The notes below the pieces were generated by a model. It worked only from the letters and a program-made list of their open reading frames with translations. It was not told the origin of the DNA and did not search any database. Positions 22,226 to 36,209 of a stretch of 64,000 nt of DNA are shown here, piece after piece. How positions within the stretch are numbered: position 1 is the first letter of the stretch; every line of letters begins with the position of its first letter. This stretch comes from Strigamia acuminata (Eukaryota; Arthropoda; Chilopoda; Geophilomorpha; Linotaeniidae): positions 14,625,060 through 14,689,059 of the forward strand of contig OX442314.1 of the NCBI GenBank assembly GCA_949358305.1, read 5' to 3'. Both the position numbers and the translations under genes were made by a program.

Positions 22226-25200
22226 ATTCATGAAATGAATTTTTTTATTGTTTTCTTTTATTTTTTTATTCCCTGTCAATATTGGCATGATTGAGTGGAT
22301 AGTTTATACGATAATGTTAGAAAATGAGCAGTTTGTCGTGTTTGGAAGTCAAATTTTTAAATATTTATCGATAGTGAAGAAAGGAATCTTAATAATCAGA
22401 TGTAAAAAAAACCATAAAAGTTCAAGCGTTTGTTGCGGTAAAGTCCTGCGAAAGTGGGCTGCAAAAAGGATTTAAAGAAATTCTTGAAAAGGTTTATGCA
22501 GATTCTTCAGTTGGAAACGGCTTATAATGTTACCACAGTAACGCGCGTCCTTGGAAACGCAACTGGCTGTATACAAAAACTAAGAAAACTCATTACCATC
22601 CTTTAGTTTTATTGGAAATTGAGGAATGTGTTTTGTATTGGAATAAAAGTACGAAAATAAAAAAATTTATACTATTTTATTGGATATTTATTTATTTGTA
22701 GAATGTCAACATCGTTCTATAAGATTTCTTGACAAACAAGAATTGGTATTTGCTTTCATGTAGCAAAACTCGAAATATATAAAGGTATACAAGAAAATTA
22801 TATTTGGTTAGGGATTTTTTTCTCATAAATTTCTGATAATCACCAGATCAGGGTTTCGACCGTTTCGTCTGCACAGCAATCGTATTTGCACAACAAAATG
22901 CGCTTGATAAACATAACGAGACAGTAAAGTAGTCGAAAAGTCCGGCAATGCACAGCGAAATTGCTATTACTGCAATCATAAACAAGCATAAAAGTCGTCT
23001 GGAATATTACTGAAAACTCACCAACCGCAAACTAGAATATATAAAACTAATTCAAATAAATCAATAACAACCGACTTGAATTGAAGTATAAAAAGAATTT
23101 CAACACTTGGCACACTTTTGTAATGACTTTTTTTTCACCATTAAATAACGGTATTTTTGAATAACACAACAAAAGTTGCAATTTTTTTTCTTAAAGCATT
23201 GTCAAAAAATCAATAAGTAGTTTTAACTTTCATAGAGTTGCTAAAATGGGAAATTCAGAGCAGCAACATTTTGTATGGATGCAAAGATGATGTTGCTTGG
23301 AGTCTCCTCCAGGTCCAGACTTTCCAAAAATAATGTTTTTACATCTTTGTTGTATGTGCCTCGACGAAACTAAAGTTGCCTTAATTGAGTAAAAGTCTTT
23401 TCAGCATTTTTTAACTTTGGCATGAAACGTAATTAAATTGTTTCAGACAATAGATTAATACAAAGTTCAACTTAAAGGGCAAATGCAACAATTGAGAAAA
23501 AAGTGACACGCTTTTGATTACAATGTAAAAGGGTTTTGTATTTCACCTGGCAGTGACATGAAATTTGCAACACGAAGTCAGACAATCGTGAATGAAGACA
23601 ATAAATTCTCATTACTTTCTTTTTTGACCGGTCGCCTTTAAGTATCAGGTCGAGGAGGATGAACTTTATTGAACTTGGTAGCCACAAGGAGGAATCCAAC
23701 ATGGCATCTGTCTCGCTCAACTTGAATCAAAGGAAATTGATTCATGAAATTGTTGTACGGAGAACAATATGCGATTTGCGTTTCTCGCTTGTCTAGAAAG
23801 CGCCTCAAAGACATACATACAGGAAGGCGAAGTTGAAATTGGATCCTTTTGGCTGCTTCTATTCATATCACAGTGTGACAATTCTATTGAGTTATTTTCC
23901 AATCCATTTGTTGTATTTGCGTTAGATATGACCTGTATCAAGGTTGTAAAGTACGGTCTTAGGATATAAGCTGGAAATATGTCACCTTTACACTCTCAGT
24001 CATGCTTTTCTTTTTCAAATAAAGTAGCGTACCTACATCGCACATCCCAGTTGAGTCGGGGAAAAAGTATAAATCAATAATCGAGAAACCGGCGATAAAG
24101 TAAATGGAACTCAGTATCTTTTCATATGCTGTTTCTGAAATAAAAATTGTTTTTACTGCGGGATCATAAACCTCTTTCAATACAATTTTTTTCTTTCACT
24201 TAACTTAACACTGGGAATTATCGTTTAGTGTGGGCGGACCGCGGATCTATTAAATTCTTACGGGGTATAAAGTTGTTCAATAATTGAAAAAGGTGAATAC
24301 GGCGATGAAACAAATTACGAATTGATATTGTGGTGTATTTTTGAGGTTTTGTAAATAAAATATGGGTTTTTCTTTTTCTTTTTCTGCATTGTGGGTGATC
24401 TGGTTTTTTTATTGGGCTTTTTGTTAGTCGTGAAGCGCGAGTTTGATGGCACTGCATTGCTAGTTTATACTCAGTGGGCGTATGTCATCAAGCAAAAACT
24501 ATCGTCTCTTTTACAACGTTTAATCTTCTTCTTCCCCATAATTTGATCACTGAATTCTTAATAGTGATAATAATAATTATAATAATGTCTGACTTTTTTT
24601 TTGTATTAAATTTTTCAACCTAAATTTATAAACTGTGCTGAATTTATAGCAGTTAAATTCAACTGTTACAAATTGAGCTTTTAAAAGCACGACTAATTTC
24701 ACAGCAATTTCAAGTCAAGTAGTCAACATGATTAAAATTATAATTAAATTAAAGCACATCACAGGTGATTGAGTTTACGATGGAGTTTACGCTTCAAGTT
24801 AAATGAAGGAGCTCAATGAATTGAGGAACAATTAGAACGTACACGATTTTGACTCGCAACGGATTCGATGTTTTCAGTTGAGTTGAGATTTGGATTTTAT
24901 AGGTTGAGCTCAAACATTTCTTTTATTTATTCAGGTAACAAATCTTCGGGGTCAAATAAAATTGCAGTTTAAGCATTAACGATTATCTTGGGTTTTCACT
25001 ACCAGTTTGCCGTTTTGACAGCATCAAAGTTCCCTCAACTTTGGCAAATATTGAGCGGGCAGAGTATGAAGGATTAAGGGCCGTGGAAAGGGTCATTCCT
25101 TATCTACACCTCCAGTTTAATAAAAATTCATACCGGTATTTTTTTTTAATGCATTTCTGACCATCGTACATACGTATTTTCTGTCATTATGTTTACATGC

Positions 25201-28200
25201 TAGGGGTATTAATAGGAAAGTGTGTTTACATGTCGTAAAATTCAGGTTTGGTTTGATTAGCAATTCAACATGGTGTCTGATCCTCGCTTCGGTACTCGAA
25301 ATGGTGAAAGTAAGCACTCTAACATACGGTAGTTTAAATCATTTTGATGAATGCATAGCTTTTTTTTTTAGAAAAAGGAGAGAGATTTATACGATAATCC
25401 TTTTTATCTGAGTACTTTTCTGATATATTTTAAAGGTTAAGTTACAGTATAGTTGTGTGGAAATAGGAGAGTAGGTAGGCCTATCAGCACCATGAGAAAT
25501 TTTAAATCGCATTTATAAATGCACAAATGTTTTCTGACGTAGACATTGAATGCATGAAACTGTGGTGTATTGAAACCACTTTGGAGCTCTATGCGATGGC
25601 ACTGCTCGATGAGATGATAACCTCGAGAATGGGCTATGATGACAGTACACAAAGTAGGCCTGGGTTTTCCTTTAGGCACCGTAAGCACAGTGCCTAGGCC
25701 TAACGAAATTTTTATGTCTACGAAGGAAGGGGTAAAATTAAATTTAAAAATAAGAAAGAAATAAACTGGGATACGGATAAAATAATGCAACAAAATAACA
25801 AAATAATTGTACAATGTCTAGACTACTTATAACATTTCCTATGAAAAGTGCCAAGGGCTTGCCAACACCAAAATGCAGTCATGCACGAATGGAGGATTGT
25901 CCGGAAGCTTTATAGATACTTTTGTGCGAGCATTGTCCCAGGAAGGCAAAATGATTAAATAGAGCAGAGTCAACTCTTTCCGAGGCCCGAAACACTTCTA
26001 GGGACAAAGCAACGAACAAAGTAAACATTAAACAGAGGACAAGAACCTTACACGAGCTGAAAGGCCTGACATGGATAAAATTGGCTGAAAACTATTAGTA
26101 GTTTGTTTTTCGCACATGTGCTATATAGAATATAAGCTCTCAGAACAATTTAACTGAAACAAAATGCTATTCAAGCAAACAATCTCTGGGCATTTCTAAT
26201 AAAAAGAAAAAAAGAAACCGATTCTTACTCTTAATCTCTCTAATGGTTACTCCCGTTTACGTCAATAGTGAAACTTATTTAATAACAATTTTATTGTTTT
26301 AGTAGATGTTTGTATTACATTTGGCATTTAATAATGCTTTTGAGCTTATTGCACACAGAAGTACAATCTTTGATGTTTTCCTTTTTAATCTTTTGAACAA
26401 ATAGTATTTTAATTGCATTTTGGCGGGAGTTCATAAACCCTGATTTTGTGTTTTTGATAGAAGTATTTTGTAATCAATTATGACACTCATTTTCTAAGTC
26501 AGTGAATTTTTCCTCTTATTTCTTTCCAACGTGATGCAACATGTTTTTAAAACTGATCCCCTTTACGACGTGCAACTAAATGGAATTTTCAATTTTGGGA
26601 CTTGGAATGATTAATTGCTTCTGTTTTCGATTAATCCTTTGGAGATTTTGCATTTATTTTATTTTTATTTTTATTTTTAATTTTTTTTTTGAATAAGGGA
26701 AAATATAATAAGTATAATTGATGTTTACTTGATTTTGAGCGGTAAAAGGCAAAATCTGAATTTAATTAATTTGTGTACAATGAGGGTATAAGGGATACTC
26801 AATCATCTACTTGAGCCCATAAATTTTAAAATTGATCTTTTTTCTTTATCCTATTAATTTGTAATCCATCACAACATAAGTGGGATGTAATCCGATTAAT
26901 TTCCCATTTCATTACGCTATTTATCATTTAAATTTTCGTCAATTTAAACGGTTGAATAGGTAAGAAAAAAAAGTTAATTATTCGCATTTTTATGCGAAAT
27001 TATTGAATAAAATGCAACTTTTGTTTTCACTATGAAAGTAGTGTTGCTTGAAATTTATTCGTACTTAGCCTACAAATTGTTGATCCTCGAGTAAAATTCA
27101 AGAGGAGAACCAAACCACCCCTACAGTCAAAATGTGAAATTTCTTGCTCAAACACCACTTTAATCTAATACAGCATAGAAAATATCAAAGTTCCATTGTA
27201 AATAGTTTGTTGCGCGAGGAATAAATTAAAAATAAAACGTGATAACTATAGTTAAAAATATTATTTACGCTATTTAATCCTAACACTTTGCATAGTTTTA
27301 TCTCTTTTACTATATAGTTACAATATTGAAACTTTAAACGCAACTTTTAGTCCCAAGATCCTATTACAAAAAGATATATTTTTTAAATGTTATCCTTTAA
27401 ATATTAGACCTGCCAGTATCAATACCAACTCTCCTACAGTTTCTGTTCTTCGCGCAACTTTATACATAATTTTTTCAGAAGGAGTTAATTATCTTTTATC
27501 TGGATTTCTTTAAACATTTTACATATCATTTCTTATCAGAATGCATTAATATGAGTGACATTTTATCTGCGTCTTCAATTGTGAGTTTTGTGAGATATTT
27601 CTTGAAATTTCATGTTGTACACAACATTTCCTAGAACTCAGTTTTAACTTTTTTAGGATGCTCAGACGTTTCAAGAACTTTGACAATATTGACATAGAAA
27701 AGGTATAGATAAACATATCCAGATACATGATTACAGTTATTCCAGATAATAATTGACATATAAAAGGTATACTTATAGACAAACATATCCAGATACGTGA
27801 TTATGAAAAAAAATTATGGAGTTAAAAAAAATATTGAAAGAGAAAATTGAATTTGATGTGGATAAATAAAACAAAATGTCAATCATCAACTTTTTTCTTG
27901 AAAAAGCGAACAGATGTTCTGAATGTGTTGGGAATGAAAATTCCTATATCACTATAATAAACTATTGATTATGTAAACTTATTCGACTCGTTGATGTACT
28001 GTTCAAGTGCTTCAGCTTATCAATGACTGATGACAATTGACAGTAATAAACAACCCTTGAAATTGTTAGTTTGTTAAACCTTGACTTGGATTTAAATGGC
28101 AAATTCTCTAGAAACTAATCATCAATGCCTGCATACTGCAAAGTGAACTGGAATTTGGCAAACTCAAATTTCGAGGAGTTTGATATTGATGAAGTCACGT

Positions 28201-29070
28201 GGACATTGTACAATTTGCAAGCAAATTGCAATGTGTGCAGGCATCCGTTCAAACAAGGGACATTCGTTAGCATGTGTTGGACTCTCAACTTGTCAATCCA
28301 ATTTTTTTTATATATAGTATGCACAAATTCAACAATGTAACCACAGCAACAGGCCGATGCCCTTCTCACTACGCATGCACATTGCACACACACATATAAA
28401 TACACATTTGCTTCACCTTTACAACAGCTGCACGACAAACCATATACGAACAACCGGCTGCAGTGCAATTTCAATAACAAAAATCTGGCTAACAAGTTTG
28501 TAAACTCGCACGCATGCACAATAATTTTTTTTATTTAAATTTTATTGATATTATAATTTTCCATTAAACTGCGTATAATTTTGAAGTGTTTAAAAAATGA
28601 TAGCAAAGTCAAATGTCAGTTATAAAAAAAAAGATCAATAACCATAAAAATGATAAACGACTGATGATGAAGGAATTCGACAATTAGCCATAGATTCGAT
28701 TAACTAACCATAACATTGTATAATTAGCACTATAAAATCCCCCCCTAATTTGAAATTATTTTTTTTTTGCACTTTAATTACCATCGATTAACACTAGAGG
28801 TTCAAATCAAGACTCGCATTAACTTTTAACTTTTAAAACGTCAAAAATAAATCGATACAAGATTGTTTGTAAAAATAAAAAAGGAGCAATTGTCTAATCA
28901 ATTTAGTAAGTTTGAGAAAGGATTTTCACTAATTCTAGCTCTTGATAACCACCCGCTCAATTCCCATCGTGCGTGCTCAATTTGAGCGCATGCGCACTCG
29001 AAACCCACAGGACCGCTACTTGTAAGACCGAGTGGCTGATGAGTTGAGCTGCCGCCAACGCGGCATCGCG
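22226..29070. other. Gene-poor intergenic region
   Basis: Mostly A+T-rich DNA without a supported gene. Minus-strand open pieces between 23472 and 24180 are protein-like but broken and not identified. A pair of direct repeats lies at 27689-27733 and 27753-27804. A 71-codon plus frame and an overlapping 134-codon minus frame at 28115-28519 show no recognisable domain. The last part should contain the promoter of the GPCR gene. Confidence 0.5.
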
Positions 29071-32000
29071 ATGAGTGGCGATTCTGCACATTGGTTTCAC
29101 ATTGAACCGGTACAAAATGTGACAAAAAATGCCACGATGGACGGTAGTAATGAGGGACCGCCTTATCCGGATTTCACGCAATTGAATTGGGTTTTAATAC
29201 TTGTTGTGGTGCTCTACTTGGGAGTAATGACTTTAGCCATCGGTGGCAATGTCTTGCTGTTTGTCACCGTCGCTCGAAATCCCCAGCTGCACACGGTGGT
29301 CAATTGCTATATCGTTAATCTAGGTCTGTGCGATTTCCTTGTCGGTATCTTTGTGTTACCTGTCAAACTATTGGAACTGACTGCACCGCCTCGATTGAGC
29401 ATTCTCAATGACGGGCTCTGCACTGCCGTGACATATCTTCAGACTGTTGTTGTCTTCTCCAGTGTTCTTACATTAGTTGCCACTTGCATTGAAAGGTATG
29501 GAATTGTTCTGGGGGGAAATAGACCGGAAATTACTTTTAAAATCTTGGATTGGTTTAGTAGTTTAAATTGCATTCATTATGCCGAGAAATCTTTTTCGTT
29601 CACTTTTTATTTCTATTAAACTTTTCTTTTTATTATTATTAATATTTTTATTTTTTTGTTTGTGCTGTTTTTTTTTTAAAATTTATGAATTGCGTGGTTT
29701 AAAGCTGACATGTCACAGTGTGTGATGTGTGAATGGGAAAAAATATTTCCGCTTAATTTATCTCGTCATAATGTTGTTTTGTCACGTTTAGTGTAACACA
29801 CAAACATTAAATCAGCTGAGTCAAACATTATTGCGGCATAACCGCGTTAAGGGACCAATTTGTTGAGGCGAAAACTCGTTACGTTAAATTACTGGCGATC
29901 TTGTGCAGCCCTGCTTTAATTTAAACTCGTGTTACATTATGGTACTTATGCCTCAGATTCAGATTTATCTGCAAAATCTACGTTAGCAGTAAAAAAAAAC
30001 AAAGTAAAATTCTTGAAACATAAAACAAAGTTGTTTAATTAGTCCATGTAAGTGCGGTAGATTCAGTAGATACTCCGTGTAAAAGTTTCAAAATGGATGC
30101 CCACTGCCTCACTCTAAGTGGAGTTTTGTGTTTATTTCACTATAAACAAGCGTAATCTTAAAACCTGGATAAGAATCCGAATCCTGGTTTGGAAATGAAT
30201 AAAAAAAAAAGTGGTAGGAATTGGCCAATTTATGGTAAAGATTTTTCCCGCCATCGGTTCCGCTCGAGTGGCGTCGTATATTGCGGCCTTTGTGTAGTAC
30301 AACGTAATAAAAGCCCAGATGTACACAGACTGAAGCCATCACTTGATTCTAATTTTCTCCGTTAATTTGCCGGTTAATTTTATAATGATGACACTCGCGG
30401 AGGGTTAAAGATTAAAGCTGTTTTGCTATTTTTAGAAATTAAGGTCAAGATTAATCGCTTGAGTACTTGGTGAATGCACCGAGCGGAACGTGCAACTTTT
30501 CTCCGCAAAACTCAGGTAAAGAAAACCTCTTTAAAATTTAAGGAAGTTCCAGAATTAGCTCGGAGTAAAACTAGTTATGTTATGTAATAAAATTTGATTA
30601 GTGGGTAATACGAGAAGTGAAATGCTCATTTCCATTTCAAGGGCAAGGTAAGTTCATGTTACATGTTAGAAAATAGAAATTAAAAGTATTCTGAGGATTA
30701 ATCTTTAATGATTTCTTTCGAAAACGGGATTAGAGTAATCGAAAAATGACAAAAAGGCGCTTCGTTTTCCCCTGTGATAACTCCTTAAGGGTGTAAGCAA
30801 TTGCTTTTTACACACCACAACTTTTCTGTCTCTTCATTTTCACTGAAAAGCAATGCCAAGACGAGACAAGTTGTGATGGTTTTATTAGATGTTCTCTTTA
30901 AAGATATATAATTTCTTATCAAATAATCAATTGGCATTTCTCCCTTCAGCAACGCGACAAACTCTTGTAAAGTTTTGATGATTTGAAGGGTCTTTTTAAC
31001 CAAAAAAAAATTGGTGGACAAAAAAATGGGGCTTATAATACAACAACGCAAAAATCTTAAAGATAAACTTTCGAGAGCACTTTCGAGAGACACAGGAATA
31101 ACCGAAAAAATTGCAAATCCAAAATCAATTTTTAAGAGAAAAAATTGGTTAGATTTTTGCTTGCTCGCCCAACAGGCTGAGATGAATTTCCTAGTCTTAA
31201 ATTTGATGGACACTTTTCATTTAGACATCTGGTGATGACGTGGAAACGGGAGATAATTGATCAAAGTTTAAAATAGTCGCCAATACGTGACGTTTCGACC
31301 CTAAAACTAAATAAATCAGGAATTGTGACTGGATTACTTCACCCTATCATGCTCTAGAAATTTAATTGGTTGGAAAAACAAAACGGGTCGCTAAAGTAAT
31401 TTCCTGAGTTCTCTAATATATCATTTGAAGTTGTCTAACAGGAAAAGGACCCCTTGCGGCTGCGGGGCCCTCAAATTCCAAACATTTTCCCAAATTTTGA
31501 ATAATCAAAAAAAAAAATATTGAAAAAATGTTGGAAATTCGGGGTCCCAAAAGGAATGCGAGAAAATAAGCCTTCTCCAAACGTTAAAAACAAAAGATTG
31601 TCTTGTCCTAATCTTCTTTGGCCAACGACAGTTGTCGTTCTTGCTGTGAGTTAGTGTTTGCAGAGTTTGCCAAAGTGACCATTTGCATTAATTTAATGTA
31701 GAAAAAGACATCTTTAATCATTTTGAAAATTTGATTATTGAATTTTCTAAATTACCATAATGATGATCCAGCAAATGGACATACATATTGGCATAACGAA
31801 TAATTTGTAAGAGCGTTGTTGTTGGCAGTTTTATCATTACTCCGTGTTTGACTTAATAACGTAGCCCGGTCAAGTGATGATATTAATTAATTAACTGATA
31901 TATATCATGTTTTGACACTTTTACTATAAAAATCATCATTAGTCTTATCTCTTTGTTCAGCTGCTTCTTTCCTCCCATTGGTTGATTTAAATTCGTGTCC

Positions 32001-35000
32001 TTGCGTGTGATCTTCAAATACCGAAGACGAATTACTTTATTTTTGTTGTTCTTTGGTTGTCGTGCCTTCGAAGAGGTTGAAGTGTGAATTGAAGGACTTT
32101 TCTTTCGAGTTAGGTCAGAAGTTCACGTGACCACTAGGGAATTGGGAATAACAGATCAGTTGCCAGGAGAACACGAAGGTTATTTTATTGTGAAACTGTT
32201 AGTTATTATGATATAAGTCTCGTGTGGAAAGCGGACTGCAAACTTTGCCAATTGTATCATTCATTGAGGGCCTTCTTGATTAGATTCTGTGAAAGGTTGT
32301 TTGTTTTTTCTTCCTGTTTATAAATGGGAAATGTAAACTCGACTGACAGACAATTCTTTTTCTTATTTCATCACCTTTATTTATAGAAAACTTATTGTTT
32401 ATTTATTTATATTTTTTTGATTTATCATGTTGATCGTCGTATATATTTCAAGTTTCGTTGCTCACTTGTCTAAAGTGTCACGTTTTTATCCCACACTTTG
32501 TATTCCGTGGTTTTAGTTAAGGGAAGAAAAGAAAAAGTAAAAAAAAAATGAAGGAATTTCTTATTAATACTTTTTATATCATCTTGTCTTTATTATTCAC
32601 TTGAAAGTGCTTAGCAACTACCCTTATTGAATACTTTTACCGTGTCTTGCAAGTTTCTATTACGGTCATTCGTTGTTACACCGTTTAATTGGCCAATTAA
32701 CGTCGGCACTTTAGTTGTCTTGCCTCGATAGTTTTTAAAACGGAATATCTGACACACTTCTAACTTTATTCGGGAACTGCATTATACTCTGCAATTTTTG
32801 CATTTAAAATTAAGCTTTATTTTATAACATCAATTGAAAACACTTCAGATGATTGATTTAACTAAATTTTACCTCAAAAAGTAATTCTCAATCACTTGAC
32901 AAAGCGGGCAGAACGACCATGGGAATTTTGAAGCGCCATTCATTATAAAATGCAAAATGAATAGAGGAATGGCGGTTATGATTGGTCATGCAGGTGGTCG
33001 AGACAGGGCAGGAGAATTGATTGAGAGCACTTAACAGTAACAGAAGTATACAGTATTATATTAACTATTTATTTATTTATTTATTTAATTTAATTTTGAG
33101 TTTGAAGAGTTCTGCTTTAATTAATTAGAGAATGAAGAATGAAAAGCATATAAAGTTTGCTTCAGTTTGGAATAAAGAAAGATCATTAGAGTTATCATTT
33201 ACATTTTTTCCTCCAATATTTTGTGATACTGTGTTTAAAGTCGCATTACTAACCATTTTTTTATTTTATCCTTTTAAGAAAAAAATATTATTTTATTATA
33301 AAATCAAAAAATGATCAAAAAATTTATTTTCTTTGCGGATATTTTTTGAATGGAAGCAAAGTTTTTTATTTTTGTTTTTAAGTTGTTGTGTATTATTGAT
33401 CACAGGAGTGCTGGCATTTTTACGTGATAATTGGGCTAATGTGAAAGAAACGACGTGTAACGCGTGCATTTTTCTTCATTCCATCAAGGGTTTTTGAATG
33501 AACTGCCCATGTCGGATTAACGAGGTAAATCCATCAAAATGATCATTTGAGGTGTGGATGCTTGATTCTCTTTTGTGTCCCACGATCGAAAATGAAAGAA
33601 AAGAAAATTAACGAAATTTATTATACATGCGCAAACGCAACCGGCGATTATTCTAGTTTTACGACACCGTGTATTGCCGCTTAATGGCGTGTAGCAAAAT
33701 AAGAGCAGTTTTGCGCTAACTTCTTAGGTTTAATTTCCATCAAATATTGCTCATCGCGCCGTCGTCAAAGAAAAGGAAGTTGCTCAATTGACGTCTATTA
33801 AACTTCGATAGACTTAATTAATTTTAAGTGTGATGAGATTAAATGTCACTACGGAGTAGATAGTGAAAACCAAATGTTTGTTTTTCCTCGTGAAAAACCA
33901 TCGAATTTTATCCAAAAGAATTAATTAGTTGGTGTAATGATGTATAATGGTGTAGGAAAAAAAATCGGTATGCGGCTCCTGAGGTTTTTTGAGGGACAAA
34001 AGATTTCTTTATTCATTTTAATTCTTATCATAAAATTTCAGCTTTCGATGTCATTGATCAGATGGTACTCTCATGAGTTTGGTTGGTGTTTACTGCAGCG
34101 TACAGCACTTGCACAAGTTTATCTAAAGAGCACTTTGTAAATTGAATGGCTAATTCAATCGTGGTGATGTTTGAAAGTGTTAAAACTTATCGAGTTTCCA
34201 TTAATAACTAGTAATTCATCAAACTGTTGAAAATTATCGCTGACAGGGGATTTTTAGAAGTTATTCAAGTGGGAACCGAAGGGACCTATGAAGTGTGTGA
34301 CATTTAATCTTCACGGCCGTACAATAACAATCTCAAATTTTAACATTTCAATCTCGTTTCAAACCTCGAGGGAAGAAACAGAAAGAAATGACCCTCGACA
34401 AACAAGTGAAATCCAATTTGGGTCCTGTAGAGACTTCTGTTGTTAGAATTTTTACAAAGAGCTAAAATTACAATAAAAAAAATCTATTAATTACAGAAAT
34501 AAATCAATTAAAAAGTATGTTTTTCGAGATAAAGTATTCGCTCGAGATGAATTCGCAATTTTTTTTTTATTGACAACCCACATAAATAATTCAAGGGACA
34601 ATTGCACACCACATTAACTTCTATCGCACAATTTCTTTTTTTTTTAGCAACGAAAAGTTAAAAATACCTCATTATTTTTCCTCTTGTTTTCCCTTATTTT
34701 GTGTGCAAATATTGTGCCGCTGTAATGTAAAAATATGGTGGAAAGTCCCTTTTATAGGACGCTGTTTTTGCTTTTTATTAAAAATTTCATATTCACACGC
34801 ACTACAGCTGCAGTGAGTGTAATTTTAGAAGAAAAAGTGTAAAAAAAAATCTTATAAGTAATCTGAAAATTATCCTTTTTATTATTATTTTTTTTTGTGT
34901 GTTTCCTTTTTAGACACTTTGCCATCGTTCATCCATTTGAGTGGCGGGTTTACCACTCAAAAGGACGCGCCACGCTTATTTTACTCACAACATGGATCGT

Positions 35001-36164
35001 TCCGTGCGTAGTTGCATCTCCATTCCTATATGGAGCTAAAGCTTTTGAAAACGAGCTTTACAGCGACTTCGGTGTCATACATCGGCTCACATGTTTCGAT
35101 GAATTTTCAGACGAATTCCGTAACGGCTACTTCATATTTCTGTTCGTCTTCATTTATGTTTTACCCCTCTGTTTCATTACTGGTACTTGCTTCAACATAG
35201 CCAAAGAACTTCTTAAAGGAACATCGCTGCACAGACAAGGGAATTTAAGGAGACAAGAAATAAACAAAAGAAAAGTGAATTAATATTAAATCTTGAATTA
35301 TAAAGTAATTTTAATATTTTCCTTTCATATTTTTAGATCGCCAAGATGGTTATTGTGGTTGTGATTGCTTTTACAATTTCGTGGACGCCTTATTTCCTCG
35401 TGACATTGATCAGTCAATTCCACACGAGTAATTTCCTCGAAGAACGACAGTTTTTTTTTACAATGCTTTGTATCAATTTGTTCGCATTTCTTAATTCATG
35501 TATCAATCCTTTTATCTACGCCCTCATGAGTAAACGGTTCCGTAATGGTTTTCGCAACATCGTCCGATCCCTGTATTGCCGCCAGCAGCTGCCAATAAAT
35601 TCTGCGACGTCGAGTCAGAGAGCAAATGGTACATTACCTCATGGTCGAGCGGTTGGTTGCGGTGCTTCAACCACAGATCCATCTGCGAGTGGAAGTGGTC
35701 AGTTTACGATACTTCGACTGGACAGTTTGCGCACGTTCACAGATTTCTCTCGTCGGACATTAAGTGCAGTTTGGAGGAGCAGCAGCTCGAGGTTTCATTC
35801 ACTCTCGTTAAAAAGATCGCGATCAAATAAAAACAAGTGTGACGGGCCGCACAGTCAATTCCAATGTGTAAATGGAAGTGCAGTGTTCTGTAAACATCAT
35901 TCTGGTGCCAGTGCCAGGGAGGACGAACATGTGCAAATTCAACAGTTGTTGCCAGTACTCACTGTTGAGTCTCCATTGCTTGTTCATCAGATAGAAGAAG
36001 TGCTGGCAAAACCGTCAAAGGATATTTCACCCAGATATTCGATCATAGTTCCGTGGAATTCGAACCCCAATCTGACTGATTACCAGAATAAAGTTAAGGA
36101 AAGTTTATTAAAGAAGAGCGCTTCCGAAACCATTATCACTGTGCTCGACGAAACAATTGTGTAA
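29071..36164 (+). CDS. Class A (rhodopsin-like) GPCR, probable neuropeptide receptor
   Basis: Three coding exons, 29071-29495, 34914-35274 and 35337-36164, give 537 residues. The N-terminus has two N-glycosylation sequons (N16, N20). Seven-helix landmarks: GN in TM1 (N60), LCD in TM2 (D88), C117 at the top of TM3 pairing with the Cys of HRLTCFDEF in loop 2, ERH (141-143) replacing DRY, SWTPYF in TM6 and NPFIY in TM7. A cytoplasmic tail of about 200 residues follows, rich in Ser/Arg. The ERHFAIVHP box, large second loop and TM6/TM7 fit peptide receptors; the ligand cannot be assigned. The ATG at 29071 is preferred because upstream in-frame sequence has no ATG; an ATG at 29039 opens a two-codon uORF. 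Intron 1 (5.4 kb) splits the Arg codon of ERH. A polyadenylation signal lies at 36204-36209. Confidence 0.9.
31464..31548. repeat. Small inverted repeat (hairpin)
   Basis: Arms of about 27 bp, 31464-31490 and 31522-31548, built on GGGGCCCTCAAATTCC and its inverse, with an A/T-rich loop. A related single arm occurs at 38415-38434, and GGGCCCC-containing sequence occurs near 36407-36438, so this looks like a dispersed repeat family. Confidence 0.6.
33064..33090. repeat. (ATTT)n microsatellite
   Basis: About six tandem TTTA units in GPCR intron 1. Confidence 0.8.
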
Positions 36165-36209
36165 TTTGGATTTTATTTTGATGAAAAAAGTTGTAATTTT
36201 GTAAATAAA

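Larger units (their letters stand above)
29496..34913 (+). other. GPCR intron 1 (5.4 kb)
   Basis: Bounded by donor GTATGG and acceptor TTTTTAG. No coding exon is supported inside. It contains a small hairpin repeat (31464-31548) and an ATTT microsatellite (about 33064-33090). Open stretches on both strands near 30785-31235 show no known domain. Confidence 0.6.

Noticed and set aside
28115-28519. 134-codon minus and 71-codon plus overlapping frames
   Set aside because: Cys-rich but with no recognisable domain, splice partner or conservation clue.
28781-28815. GGTTCAAATC resembling a tRNA T-arm
   Set aside because: No acceptor stem, D-arm or anticodon arm can be formed around it.
30785-31235. 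Opposed open frames in GPCR intron 1
   Set aside because: No known domain and no splice logic; left as intron sequence.
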